Shown: piece by piece, positions 1 to 9,915 of the stretch
Layout: every line of letters starts with the position of its first letter
Position numbering within the stretch: position 1 is the first letter of the stretch
NCBI GenBank assembly: GCA_902560815.1
Contig: CACENP010000002.1
Location: 1-64,000, forward strand
DNA: 64,000 nt
Source: an uncultured Pelagibacteraceae bacterium
Lineage (GTDB): Bacteria > Pseudomonadota > Alphaproteobacteria > Pelagibacterales > Pelagibacteraceae
Direction: 5' to 3'
Position numbers and translations under genes: made by a program
The notes under the pieces: generated by a model
The model's database searches: none
What the model was told of the DNA's origin: nothing
The model's input: only the letters and a program-made list of their open reading frames with translations

Positions 1-990
1 AAAAATTTTCAAAAAATCTATAAAGATGATTTAATCTCTAAGAATAAAATAAATAAAAAGATTAAAGCAGTAGTTGCTTGTGGTAATGGTACAGCAGGAA
101 TTTTTGCACCTGATATATTAAGAGGTATAGGATGTGAAGTTATAGAACTAGACTGCAAATTAGATTGGACTTTTCCTAAATATAATCCAAACCCTGAAGA
201 TATGGAAATGCTGCATGCAATAAGCAAAACTGTCAAAGAGAATAATGCTGACATTGGTTTTGGATTTGATGGAGATGGCGATCGTTGCGGTGTAATTGAC
301 AATGAAGGTAATGAAATTTTCTCAGATAAAATTGGTTTGTTAATTGCTAGAAATTTATCTTCTCAGCATAAAGGTTCTAAATTCGTTGTAGATGTTAAAT
401 CAACAGGATTATTTAATACTGACAAAGTATTGTTAAACAATAATTGCAAAACAATATATTGGAAAACTGGTCACTCTCATATCAAAAGAAAAGTTAATAA
501 TGAAAAAGCATTAGCTGGATTTGAAAAAAGTGGGCATTTCTTTTTTAATGAACCTCTAGGTTATGGATACGATGATGGCATTAATTCAGCAATACAAGTT
601 TGCCATTTGCTTGAAAAGCAAAATAAAAAAATGAGTGAAATAATAAATGAATTACCAAACACCTATCAATCTCCTACTATGGCTCCATTCTGTAAAGATG
701 AAGAAAAATATCAAGTGGTTGATGAATTGGTTAAAAAGGTCAAAGAAATCAAGGAAAATAAGATTAAAATTGATAATCAAGAAATAGAAGAGGTTTTAAC
801 TGTAAATGGTATTAGATTTTCATTTAATGATGGATCATGGGGTTTAATAAGAGCTTCGTCAAATAAACCTTCATTAGTGGTTGTTACTGAGAGTCCTACG
901 TCTAACGATAGAAAGAAAAAGATCTTTGAATTCATTGATGCACTGCTACAAAAAACTGGCAAAATTGGAAAATACGATCAAAAAATATAA
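1..990 (+). CDS. Phosphomannomutase/phosphoglucomutase family, 5'-truncated by window edge
   Basis: Frame 1 is open from base 1 (KNFQKIYKDDL...), upstream of the listed ATG at 202. GFGFDGDGDRCGVID metal-binding loop and GFEKSGHFFF motif. Confidence 0.9.
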   Translation, partial: KNFQKIYKDDLISKNKINKKIKAVVACGNGTAGIFAPDILRGIGCEVIELDCKLDWTFPKYNPNPEDMEMLHAISKTVKENNADIGFGFDGDGDRCGVIDNEGNEIFSDKIGLLIARNLSSQHKGSKFVVDVKSTGLFNTDKVLLNNNCKTIYWKTGHSHIKRKVNNEKALAGFEKSGHFFFNEPLGYGYDDGINSAIQVCHLLEKQNKKMSEIINELPNTYQSPTMAPFCKDEEKYQVVDELVKKVKEIKENKIKIDNQEIEEVLTVNGIRFSFNDGSWGLIRASSNKPSLVVVTESPTSNDRKKKIFEFIDALLQKTGKIGKYDQKI

Positions 991-1049
991 ATCTTAAATA
1001 CAACTAAAAAGAGTTCAAGAAAATTTAGAGAATCGCATATAAGTAAATT

Positions 1050-1088
1050 AAGGGGCGGTAGAGGGAGACTGAAACCGCCTCTTTTTTT
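1050..1088. terminator. Rho-independent terminator between convergent genes
   Basis: AGGGGCGGT ... ACCGCCTCT stem (one G-T wobble) followed by a T run. Confidence 0.75.
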
Positions 1089-1920
1089 ATAAATTTAAAA
1101 ATCTATAAATAAATATAGTCCCCACAACAAATAAAAATATTCCAAAAAAAGCCTGAATTTTTGTTTTATCTATTTTATGAATAGCATTTGCTCCAACTCT
1201 TGCCATAAATGTGGTGATGGGAATAAATATTAAAAAAGCAGGTATGTTTATAAACCCAATACTTAAAGGTAAATTTGCATCTAAAAAAGAGCCTGAAATT
1301 AAAAAACCAATAGCTCCAACTATTGCTATAATTAATCCAATAGCAGCGGCACTACCAATAGCCTTTTTTATTGGATATCCAAAATACCTCAAAACGGGTA
1401 CATTCATAACTGCACCTCCAATACCCATTGAAGCAGAAACAAATCCTGAACCAAAACCGGTTATTATTCTTGAAAAAAGACTAAACTTTTTTTTAGAATT
1501 AATTATTTTATTAGAGCTCAATAGTAAATAAGTTCCTAAAAAATAAACTACTAACGCAAAGAATAAAACTAATGCTTTTGTTTGCATTAATGCTGCAAAA
1601 ATTGTTCCAGCTATAACTCCAAGTATTACAAAAATTATATAAGTTTTAATTATATTTATATCTACATAATTATTTTTTTTATGAGTTAAAACAGAAGATA
1701 TAGCCGTAGGTATAATTATAGAAAAAGAAGTTCCAACAGCTAGATGCATTATGTAAGATCGATCTATATTTAAAGTTTCAAATATAAAAAATAAAAAAGG
1801 AACAGTTATTAATCCTCCACCAATTCCAAATAATCCAGCAAAAAAACCTACAGGAAAAGCTGTTAGGACCATTAAAAGAATAAAATAAGAATATTCGTTT
1901 GATAGAATTGCACTAATCAA
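1087..1920 (-). CDS. TauE/SafE family (DUF81) sulfite/anion exporter-like membrane protein
   Basis: PVGFFAGLFGIGGGLITVPFL and GFVSASMGIGGAVMNVPVL repeat motifs; multi-TM. Confidence 0.85.
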   Translation of the reverse strand: MISAILSNEYSYFILLMVLTAFPVGFFAGLFGIGGGLITVPFLFFIFETLNIDRSYIMHLAVGTSFSIIIPTAISSVLTHKKNNYVDINIIKTYIIFVILGVIAGTIFAALMQTKALVLFFALVVYFLGTYLLLSSNKIINSKKKFSLFSRIITGFGSGFVSASMGIGGAVMNVPVLRYFGYPIKKAIGSAAAIGLIIAIVGAIGFLISGSFLDANLPLSIGFINIPAFLIFIPITTFMARVGANAIHKIDKTKIQAFFGIFLFVVGTIFIYRFLNL

Positions 1921-2905
1921 TTTGACCCGCTAAACTTGCTTGAGGTGCTAACTTAACTTTATCCATTATATGATCTATTTTTTTAATATCAGCGTCTCTT
2001 ACACATAAATTTTCACTTAAATATCTTTTCCAAAAACTAGATCCAGTTTGCCCATGAAATAAACCTAGTGTATGCCTCATAATTTGATTTAATCTTGTTC
2101 CATTTTTTGTTTCTTCTTTTACATATGGAATAAGATTTTCAATAACTTCTTGTCTGGAAGGTGTGTTATTATTTTTAAAAATTTCTTTTTCGATTTCAGA
2201 TAAAAAGTAAGGAGAGTGATAAACTGATCTACCAATCATTACTCCATCAACTTTGCTTAAGTGATTTTTAATTTGTTCAGTAGAAGTAATTCCACCATTT
2301 ATAATTATTTCTTCGTTTTTAAAATCTTTTTTTAAATTATAAACAATATCATATTTTAATGGAGGAATATTAAGATTTTGTTTAGGTGTAAATTTTCCTA
2401 ACATAGCTTTTCTAGCATGTATGATAAATGTTTTCACACCCGTATTTTTTAATTTATCAATAAAATTGTATAAATTTTCATAATCTTCTTGATCATCGTA
2501 GCCAATTCTAGTTTTTACTGTTACAGGAAGTTTGGTTGAAGATTGCATTTTGCTTAAACAATCAGCTACTAGATCTGGTTCTTTCATTAAACAAGCACCA
2601 AATTTATTTTTTTGAACTTTTTTACTTGGACAACCAAGATTTAAGTTAATTTCATCATAACCAAATTCTTCACCAAGTCTTGCTGCATTAGCTAAAAGTA
2701 TTGGTGATGAACCTCCTACTTGGAGCGCTAGAGGTTTTTCATTAATATTGAACGATAAAAGTTTTTTTTTATCTCCCCTGTCAATTGCTTCTGATACAAT
2801 CATCTCTGTGTATAAGAGAACATTTTTACTAATTAAACGTAAAAAATATCTTTCGTGACGATCTGTGCAATCCATCATTGGTGCAACTGATACTTTTCTA
2901 TTCAT
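1913..2905 (-). CDS. dusA: tRNA-dihydrouridine synthase A
   Basis: SVAPMMDCTDRHERYFLR, NLNLGCPSKKVQ, VKTRIGYDD, IINGGI. Confidence 0.93.
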   Translation of the reverse strand: MNRKVSVAPMMDCTDRHERYFLRLISKNVLLYTEMIVSEAIDRGDKKKLLSFNINEKPLALQVGGSSPILLANAARLGEEFGYDEINLNLGCPSKKVQKNKFGACLMKEPDLVADCLSKMQSSTKLPVTVKTRIGYDDQEDYENLYNFIDKLKNTGVKTFIIHARKAMLGKFTPKQNLNIPPLKYDIVYNLKKDFKNEEIIINGGITSTEQIKNHLSKVDGVMIGRSVYHSPYFLSEIEKEIFKNNNTPSRQEVIENLIPYVKEETKNGTRLNQIMRHTLGLFHGQTGSSFWKRYLSENLCVRDADIKKIDHIMDKVKLAPQASLAGQID

Positions 2906-2930
2906 AATATAAGATTGTTATATTATTTAA

Positions 2931-3467
2931 TTAACTAACTGAAGTCTCTGAATCTTTCTCTTCTTCGCTTGCTATTTCTTCGTCTTTAAGGTTATCTAAA
3001 GAAACATCTTCATCTTTTGTTTCTATTGATTCTTCCAAAGGTTCACTTTCAATTGACTGTTCTTCTGGTGAATTTTTTAATTCAGCAAGGTCTTCTTTTG
3101 ATACTTGAATTTTTTCTGGAATTTTTCTTGCTCTTTTTGATGGTAATATTGGTACACCACTCTTTGATATTTCACCTTTGTAAAGATTTTCAAAATCATC
3201 ACCGATTTCTTCATCTTCTTCAGATGTATCGTCAGTTTGTTCTACCTGTTTTCTAAGTTTATAGACTGCACTTTCTATTAGATCTTTAACTTTGATTTTA
3301 TCTTCAGCTATTTCTCTTAATGATATAACTGTGTTTTTATCATTATCTCTTTCTAAAGTTGGTTCTAGTCCTGAATTAAGTTGAGTTGCTCTTTCTTTTG
3401 CTACTAAAACTAATTCATATGGACTATCTACTTTATCTACACAATCTTCTACAGTCACTCTTGCCAT
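2931..3467 (-). CDS. rpoZ: RNA polymerase omega subunit with long acidic C-terminal tail
   Basis: [33 protein letters not shown] ... [14 protein letters not shown] is typical alphaproteobacterial omega. The remaining ~100 aa are Glu/Asp/Ser-rich. Confidence 0.9.
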   Translation of the reverse strand: MARVTVEDCVDKVDSPYELVLVAKERATQLNSGLEPTLERDNDKNTVISLREIAEDKIKVKDLIESAVYKLRKQVEQTDDTSEEDEEIGDDFENLYKGEISKSGVPILPSKRARKIPEKIQVSKEDLAELKNSPEEQSIESEPLEESIETKDEDVSLDNLKDEEIASEEEKDSETSVS

Positions 3468-3498
3468 GCGTGCTATTTATACTTGGTGTACTCTAAAA

Positions 3499-4710
3499 TC
3501 AAGTTATTTTTATAGGATTTAAATTTTTTCTTATAAAAAATAGAGATATTATTGAAACTGAAATATAAGATGCAGAAACTAATGAGATTTGCTCTATGGA
3601 GAAACCTTTATCTATTAAAATACCAAATACAGCTGTCCCAAATGCTGTAGCAAAAACCATTAAAGCTGTAGTAAGAGCTTTAATGGAGCCTATGTATTTA
3701 ACTCCATATATCTCTGCCCAAGTTGATGATCCAAGCACATTACAAAGTCCATTTGTAATCCCAATCAATCCAAAAAATACAAATGATGAAATAGGATTGT
3801 CAAAATAAAATAAAACCATCGCAGCAAAAAATAATGGAATATTCATATAAATTAAAATTTTTCTGCTAGTAAATTTATCAATTAAAAATCCTGAAAAAAT
3901 TAATGCTACAACTGAAAGTACAGAATAAGACATAAAAGATTGTGCAATTATATATGGACCCCAATTTTTTGATGAAAGAATAAAAGATTGATAAACAAAA
4001 GTGCCAGTGGCTATAGATGGCATGGCTAACATATTTGCACAAACTATATAAAATCTATAATCTTTTATAACTTCTATTCTTCTCCATTGTTTAAAATCTT
4101 TTTCATTTAAATTTTTATCTTTTGCTTTTTCTCTTGAATCAAAATTAAGATTTTTTACTAAAAAATAAGAAGACAAAGGTAAAAAAATCAATACAACAAG
4201 TGAAATTCCTATCCAAATATTTTTCCATCCCGTAATTGTCAAAAGATAAATCATTAAAACTGGTAAAACAAATTCTGCCGTTGATAAACCAAACCAGCCG
4301 ATACTTAATGCTTTACCTCTAGATTTTGTAAAATATCTAGAAATCGTAGTAGTTGCTGTATGAGACATCATACCTTGACCTGAAAATCTCATTAATAATA
4401 TTGCTATAAATAACAATGGTATTGAAAAAATTTTAGAAAAAAAAAAACAAGAAAATGCGAGTAGTAAAATAACAAAAAAAGCAAATTTAGAAATATCTAT
4501 GTCATCAATTTTTTTTCCAACCCAAATTAATATAAAACTACTTAATAGAGTAGCTGAAGCATAAACTGAGCCAAATTGTCCATGGGTAATAGATAATTCA
4601 TTTCTTATACTAGGATTAAATATTCCTAAAAAAAAACTCTGTCCAAAGCTTGAAAAAAATGTAAATATAAAACCAAATATAACTACTTTTAAACTTAAAT
4701 TTTTAAACAT
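3499..4710 (-). CDS. MFS transporter
   Basis: 403 aa with ~12 TM segments, MFS-like. Confidence 0.85.
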   Translation of the reverse strand: MFKNLSLKVVIFGFIFTFFSSFGQSFFLGIFNPSIRNELSITHGQFGSVYASATLLSSFILIWVGKKIDDIDISKFAFFVILLLAFSCFFFSKIFSIPLLFIAILLMRFSGQGMMSHTATTTISRYFTKSRGKALSIGWFGLSTAEFVLPVLMIYLLTITGWKNIWIGISLVVLIFLPLSSYFLVKNLNFDSREKAKDKNLNEKDFKQWRRIEVIKDYRFYIVCANMLAMPSIATGTFVYQSFILSSKNWGPYIIAQSFMSYSVLSVVALIFSGFLIDKFTSRKILIYMNIPLFFAAMVLFYFDNPISSFVFFGLIGITNGLCNVLGSSTWAEIYGVKYIGSIKALTTALMVFATAFGTAVFGILIDKGFSIEQISLVSASYISVSIISLFFIRKNLNPIKIT

Positions 4711-4718
4711 ATTTTTTT

Positions 4719-5588
4719 ATGACTTGTAAAGTTGCTTTCATTGGTCTTGGTGTAATGGGTTATCCAATGGCTGGTTATATATCAAAAGGTGGGCACAAAG
4801 TAACTGTTTTTAATAGAACAAAATCTAAAGCCAAAAAATGGGTAAGTGAATATAAAGGTAATATTGCAGAAACGCCTGCGGAAGCTGCAAAGGATGCAGA
4901 ATACGTTTTTACCTGTGTCGGAAATGACAATGATCTTAAAGAAGTTACATTTGGTGAAAAAGGAGCTTTCAAAACAATTCAAAAAGGATCTATATATATT
5001 GATAACACAACAGCTTCAGCAACAATAGCAAGAGAAATTTATGAATACGCAAAAAAAAATGGTTTCGGTTCTTTAGACGCCCCAGTTTCTGGTGGTCAAG
5101 CTGGTGCCGAAAATGGTGCACTAACAGTTATGATTGGTGGAGATCAAGCTGACTTTGATAAAGCAAAAGATAAAATTGATTGCTATAGCAAAAAAATGAA
5201 ATTACTTGGCAAAGCCGGAAGTGGTCAGTTAGCAAAAATGGTTAATCAAATTTGCATTGCTGGTTTAGTTCAAGGATTGTCTGAAGGAATTAATTTTGGA
5301 ATGAAAGCTGGGTTAAATATGGAAGATGTAATTGAGGTTATTTCAAAAGGAGCTGCTCAATCTTGGCAAATGGATAATAGATATAAAACAATGATTGATG
5401 ATAAATTTGATTTTGGTTTTGCTGTGGATTGGATGAGAAAAGATTTAAAAATTGCAATGGATGAAGCAAAAAATAATGGATCTTTACTTCCTATAACAGA
5501 AATAATTGATAAATATTATGGCGAAGTGCAAGAACTTGGTGGAAAACGTTGGGATACATCTAGTTTAATCAAAAGATTTAGAAAGTAA
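4719..5588 (+). CDS. 3-hydroxyisobutyrate dehydrogenase / beta-hydroxyacid dehydrogenase family
   Basis: N-terminal GLGVMGYPMA Rossmann motif, LDAPVSGGQAGAENGALTVMIGG, K-x3-N catalytic region. Confidence 0.9.
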   Translation: MTCKVAFIGLGVMGYPMAGYISKGGHKVTVFNRTKSKAKKWVSEYKGNIAETPAEAAKDAEYVFTCVGNDNDLKEVTFGEKGAFKTIQKGSIYIDNTTASATIAREIYEYAKKNGFGSLDAPVSGGQAGAENGALTVMIGGDQADFDKAKDKIDCYSKKMKLLGKAGSGQLAKMVNQICIAGLVQGLSEGINFGMKAGLNMEDVIEVISKGAAQSWQMDNRYKTMIDDKFDFGFAVDWMRKDLKIAMDEAKNNGSLLPITEIIDKYYGEVQELGGKRWDTSSLIKRFRK

Positions 5589-5594
5589 TAAAGT

Positions 5595-6194
5595 ATGCAA
5601 CCAGCATACTATGAAGATTTAAAAGAAATAAAAAAGAAAATCTGGTCAATGCTGGATGATGCAGTGACCAATAGAAGTTCTCAGTTTAGAATTCCAGTTT
5701 TTATTTGTGGAGATCAAAAAGATTTTGATGGAAGAATTGTGGTTCTTAGAAAATCTGATCAATCAAATAGTCTAGTTCAATTTCATAGTGATATTAGGTC
5801 TGATAAAATTCAAAAATTAAAAAATAATAAAAGTGCTTCTATGCTTTTCTATGACAAAGAAGAAAAGATCCAAGTCAGATTGAAAGTTGAATGTACAATT
5901 AATCATAACAATGAAACAACTAAAGAGTCTTGGTCAAAAACGGGACATATTAGTAGAAAATGTTATTTAGTTGAAAATGGCCCTGGAACAGAGTCTCCTA
6001 ATCCAACATCTGGATTAAAACCTGAATTAGACAATTTTGAATTTACTATGGAGCAAAGTGAAGAGGGTTATAAAAACTTTACTGTAATTCAATGTAAAAT
6101 AAAAACTATTGAATGGCTTTATTTAGCTGCTAAAGGTCACCGAAGAGCTAGATTTGAAGTTGATAATAATAAAGAATATTGGCTAGTTCCTTAG
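5595..6194 (+). CDS. Pyridoxamine 5'-phosphate oxidase-like FMN-binding protein
   Basis: PNPxFO-like fold motifs (VVLRKSDQSNSLVQFHSDIRSDKIQKLKNN) and C-terminal RRARF. Confidence 0.75.
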   Translation: MQPAYYEDLKEIKKKIWSMLDDAVTNRSSQFRIPVFICGDQKDFDGRIVVLRKSDQSNSLVQFHSDIRSDKIQKLKNNKSASMLFYDKEEKIQVRLKVECTINHNNETTKESWSKTGHISRKCYLVENGPGTESPNPTSGLKPELDNFEFTMEQSEEGYKNFTVIQCKIKTIEWLYLAAKGHRRARFEVDNNKEYWLVP

Positions 6195-6197
6195 ATA

Positions 6198-6401
6198 ATG
6201 TTTATAAAATTTATTTTTTATTTATCTTTAATAATTTTAGGAATGTTTGCTATGAGATTTGGAATAATCCAAATAAGACAATACAAACAAGGTAAAACTA
6301 AACTTAAAAAAAAGTCTCTAGAGCAGATTGCTTTTGGAATTTTTTTTATAATAATTTTAGGATTAATTGTTTATTCAATTAATGGTTTGCTTTTTAATTA
6401 A
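6198..6401 (+). CDS. Small two-TM hypothetical protein
   Basis: 67 aa ORF 3 bp after the preceding gene; two hydrophobic helices. Confidence 0.6.
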   Translation: MFIKFIFYLSLIILGMFAMRFGIIQIRQYKQGKTKLKKKSLEQIAFGIFFIIILGLIVYSINGLLFN

Positions 6402-7296
6402 GTAAATTATCTTCTTTAGGAGCAAGCACTACTGCTAAAATTCCTCCTAATACTATCATCGAGCTACCCACTATCTCTCTCCAACCAAATGGTTCGTTTG
6501 TAAGTATACTTGAACTTATTACTCCCACAACTATTTCGCTAAGAAAAAGAATTGAACATAAGCCTGCACCTAATTTACTTGGGGCCCAAAGTATTATTAT
6601 TCCTGTTGGAATAAAATAAAACACAGATATTAGAAATAAAAAGGAGGACATTGAAATGAAAGCTTCAATAGCAGGCATCTCTCCAAGGTAATCAACTAAA
6701 AAAAATCCAGCAACGATATTAAATAAAGCTCCATAGAAAAAAAATGAAAATATAATTGGAAATACACCATCGGTTTTAACAACTTCAAGTCTTATCATTC
6801 CACCAGCAAATATTGCGCCACCCACTAATGCTAACCAGTCTCCAGCGTTTTCTGGAAGGGGTATAATAGTTTGTTTGCTAAAAACTATCCATAAACCACC
6901 AAGAGCTAAACCCAATGTAAGTACTCTTTCAAAGCCAGGTCTTTTTTTTAAAAATAATATTTCAAATATTGTTGTCCAAATTGGCGTCATATAAAATAAT
7001 ATTAATGCCCGAATAACATCAGTTAAAAGAAAGCTTAAAGCATAACAAATAAAACCACCACCAACTAGTAAACCGGTGACCGGTAACTCAAAGCCAGTTT
7101 CTTTTTTTTTAATTAATCTCCAAAGAGCTATTGGTAATAATATTAAAAATCCTATTATCATTTGAGCAATAGTCCCCCATCCACCTGTGAGACCACCTTC
7201 AACAAGTATTCTTTGTGGTAGCCAATAAATTCCCCACGCTCCGGCTGAAAAAGCTAAAGCAAAAGCAATTTTAAAATGATGAGGGTGTCTAGTCAT
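6394..7296 (-). CDS. EamA/DMT-family transporter
   Basis: 300 aa, 10 TM, internal duplication typical of EamA. Confidence 0.85.
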   Translation of the reverse strand: MTRHPHHFKIAFALAFSAGAWGIYWLPQRILVEGGLTGGWGTIAQMIIGFLILLPIALWRLIKKKETGFELPVTGLLVGGGFICYALSFLLTDVIRALILFYMTPIWTTIFEILFLKKRPGFERVLTLGLALGGLWIVFSKQTIIPLPENAGDWLALVGGAIFAGGMIRLEVVKTDGVFPIIFSFFFYGALFNIVAGFFLVDYLGEMPAIEAFISMSSFLFLISVFYFIPTGIIILWAPSKLGAGLCSILFLSEIVVGVISSSILTNEPFGWREIVGSSMIVLGGILAVVLAPKEDNLLN

Positions 7297-7315
7297 TAAT
7301 TTAAATTAAATATAA

Positions 7316-7828
7316 CTAAAAAATTGATTTAGAATATTTTTTCCAGTTATCTTGATAATGTTTAGTATTTTCTGCTATATCCCTTTTTTCTTCTTCAGTA
7401 ACCTCTCTAATAACTTTACCGGGAGAACCAATTACAAGTGAGTTATCAGGTATTACTTTATTTTCAGTAATAAGAGCTTTGGCTCCTATAATGCAATTTT
7501 TTCCAATTTTTGCATTATTAAGAATCACAGCACCAATTCCAATTAAACTATTATCTCCTATTGTGCATCCATGAAGCATAACAAGGTGGCCAACTGTTAC
7601 ATTCTTTCCAACTTTTAAAGGACAACCTGGATCGGTATGTAAAACACTTCCATCTTGTATATTAGAACCTTCGCCTATATGAATATTTTCTATATCTCCT
7701 CTAAGAGTTGCATTAAACCAAATGCTAGAGTTTTTATCTAATGTTACATCTCCAATAATAACAGCATTAGGTGCGACCCAATTTTCGCCAGAATTTTTTG
7801 GTTTTTTATTTTCCAAATCGTAAAACAT
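7316..7828 (-). CDS. Gamma-carbonic anhydrase-like left-handed beta-helix protein
   Basis: Hexapeptide repeats, SSIWFNATLRGDIENIHIGEGSNIQDGSVLHTDPGCPLKVGKNVTVGHLVMLHGCTIGDNSLIGIGAVILN. Confidence 0.9.
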   Translation of the reverse strand: MFYDLENKKPKNSGENWVAPNAVIIGDVTLDKNSSIWFNATLRGDIENIHIGEGSNIQDGSVLHTDPGCPLKVGKNVTVGHLVMLHGCTIGDNSLIGIGAVILNNAKIGKNCIIGAKALITENKVIPDNSLVIGSPGKVIREVTEEEKRDIAENTKHYQDNWKKYSKSIF

Positions 7829-7847
7829 ATCTTATATAATACTTAAC

Positions 7848-8405
7848 ATGTCGCTTACAAAAACACCAATATGTGATTTCGGGAAAAAAGCTGAAACTTT
7901 TCAATTAAAATCTACTGATAATAAAATTATTTCACTAAATGACATCAAGGGAGATAAGGGAACTTTGATAATGTTTATTTGCAATCATTGTCCTTATGTA
8001 AAAGCAGTGATTGAAGATATAGTTGAAGATGTAAATAAATTAGAAGATTTTGGGATAAAATCAGTGGCGATTTGCTCAAATGATGTAAAAAATTATCCTG
8101 AAGATTCATTTGAAAACATGATTGAATTTTCAAAAGAGAATAAATTTAATTTTCCATATCTAATTGATGAAACTCAGGAAGTTGCCAAAAATTATGATGC
8201 CGTATGTACTCCTGATTTTTTTGGCTACAACAAAGATTTAGAATTACAATACAGGGGAAGAATTAGAGAATTAAAAGAATTAAAACCTGTGAGAAGTGGA
8301 GAAAGTGATTTATATAAAGCGATGAAGCAAATTTCTGAAATAGGAAAAGGACCAGAAAGCCAAATTCCAAGTATGGGTTGTAATATTAAGTGGTTAAATA
8401 ATTAA
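7848..8405 (+). CDS. Thioredoxin-like AhpC/TSA (redoxin) protein
   Basis: MFICNHCPYVKAVIEDI redox motif. Confidence 0.85.
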   Translation: MSLTKTPICDFGKKAETFQLKSTDNKIISLNDIKGDKGTLIMFICNHCPYVKAVIEDIVEDVNKLEDFGIKSVAICSNDVKNYPEDSFENMIEFSKENKFNFPYLIDETQEVAKNYDAVCTPDFFGYNKDLELQYRGRIRELKELKPVRSGESDLYKAMKQISEIGKGPESQIPSMGCNIKWLNN

Positions 8406-9487
8406 TGTATATAGTAGTTACCAGATCTTTTCCTCCAGAAGTTGGTGGTATGCAAAACTTAATGTGGGGATTAACCTGTTCTTTAGCAAAATACAACTTA
8501 GTAAAAGTATTCGCAGATTTTCATGAGCAATATAAAGATCATGATCAAAAAGTATCTTTTTCTATTGATAGGGTTGGAGGAATAAAACTTTTAAGAAAAT
8601 ATCGAAAATCATATCTGGTAAATGAATTTATTAAGAAAAATAAAAATATTAATTGCGTTATTGCGGATCATTGGAAAAGTTTGGAATTAATTAAAACAAC
8701 AAAGAAAAAAATTTGCTTAATCCATTCAAAAGAAATTAATCATAAAAAAGGATCATTTGCTAATAGAAGAATTTTAAAAGCTTTCAATAATATTAACCAA
8801 GTTATTGCTAATTCCGAATTTACAAAAAATCTTGCTGTAAAGATTGGGATAGATGGAAATAAAATAATTGTAATTAACCCGGGTGTTTTTCCTCCTAAAG
8901 AAATAGATAAATCATTAATGAAAGAGGCTGAAAATCTATTAAAAAATAAAAGCCCAAGATTAATTACGGTTTCAAGGTTTGATAAAAGAAAAAATCATGA
9001 AAAAGTAATAATGGCATTAAGAAATCTCAAACAAATATACCCAAATATTGTTTATACTTGCATAGGTTATGGTGAAGAGGAAGAAAATATTAAAAAACTT
9101 ACAAGTGAACTAGAATTAAATGAACAGGTAATATTTTTAAAAAATATCTCTTTAGACTTAAAAAATGCGCTAGTTTCAAAGTCAAATCTTTTTGTAATGC
9201 CGTCAATTATACATAAAACTTCAGTTGAAGGATTTGGTATTGCATACGTAGAAGCTGCTCAATATGGAATACCTTCTATTGGGGGAAAAGATGGAGGCGC
9301 ATCGGATGCAATAAAAAATAATGAAACAGGAATTATTTGTGATGGTAATAATTTAGAAGAAATTTATTCTAGTATAGATTTAATTTTAAAAAATAATTCA
9401 TATTTAGAAATGGGTAAAAAAGCTAAAGATTACTCAACTAAATTTGAATGGGATAATATAACCAAAGAATATTTAAAAATTTTATGA
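8405..9487 (+). CDS. Glycosyltransferase family 4
   Basis: RSFPPEVGGMQNLMWGL, NPGVFPP, VSRFDKRKNHEKVI, EGFGIAYVEAAQYGIPSIGG. Confidence 0.9.
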   Translation: MYIVVTRSFPPEVGGMQNLMWGLTCSLAKYNLVKVFADFHEQYKDHDQKVSFSIDRVGGIKLLRKYRKSYLVNEFIKKNKNINCVIADHWKSLELIKTTKKKICLIHSKEINHKKGSFANRRILKAFNNINQVIANSEFTKNLAVKIGIDGNKIIVINPGVFPPKEIDKSLMKEAENLLKNKSPRLITVSRFDKRKNHEKVIMALRNLKQIYPNIVYTCIGYGEEEENIKKLTSELELNEQVIFLKNISLDLKNALVSKSNLFVMPSIIHKTSVEGFGIAYVEAAQYGIPSIGGKDGGASDAIKNNETGIICDGNNLEEIYSSIDLILKNNSYLEMGKKAKDYSTKFEWDNITKEYLKIL

Positions 9488-9498
9488 TAAGATAAATT

Positions 9499-9915
9499 AT
9501 GATCGAAAAATTTAATGGAATTATTTACTTTATAATTTTCATAGTACATTTTGGAGCTTTCGCTGTGTATGCATTTAGATGCTTATTTACAACTAAAGCA
9601 TTTGTTGACCAATATGGTATGGGAGATGGTTCGGCAATCATGACGAGGTTTTTTGGTTCTATATTTGTTGGTTCCGTTTTAATGGCAATCTATGTGGGCT
9701 TTATAAGAGCTGATGGATTAGAAAATACATGGGCTTTCTTTAATTTAATATTTTTGCAGAATGCATGTGCTTTCGTTTTTGCTATTTGGTCCCATCAAAA
9801 AGGAAATTTAGGTACAAATGAAAAAACTTCTAAAGAGGGAATAATAGCTCCTGGTGCACTTACAGTTTTAAGCGCTCTTCTTTGTTACGGCTTAGCAGAT
9901 AAAATTTATATTTAG
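9499..9915 (+). CDS. Hypothetical multi-TM membrane protein
   Basis: 138 aa with four hydrophobic segments. Confidence 0.65.
   Translation: MIEKFNGIIYFIIFIVHFGAFAVYAFRCLFTTKAFVDQYGMGDGSAIMTRFFGSIFVGSVLMAIYVGFIRADGLENTWAFFNLIFLQNACAFVFAIWSHQKGNLGTNEKTSKEGIIAPGALTVLSALLCYGLADKIYI

Noticed and set aside
1211-1531. Antisense ORF of 106 aa opposite the TauE-like gene
   Set aside because: Lies wholly inside a confident CDS on the other strand; composition is a mirror of membrane-protein codons.
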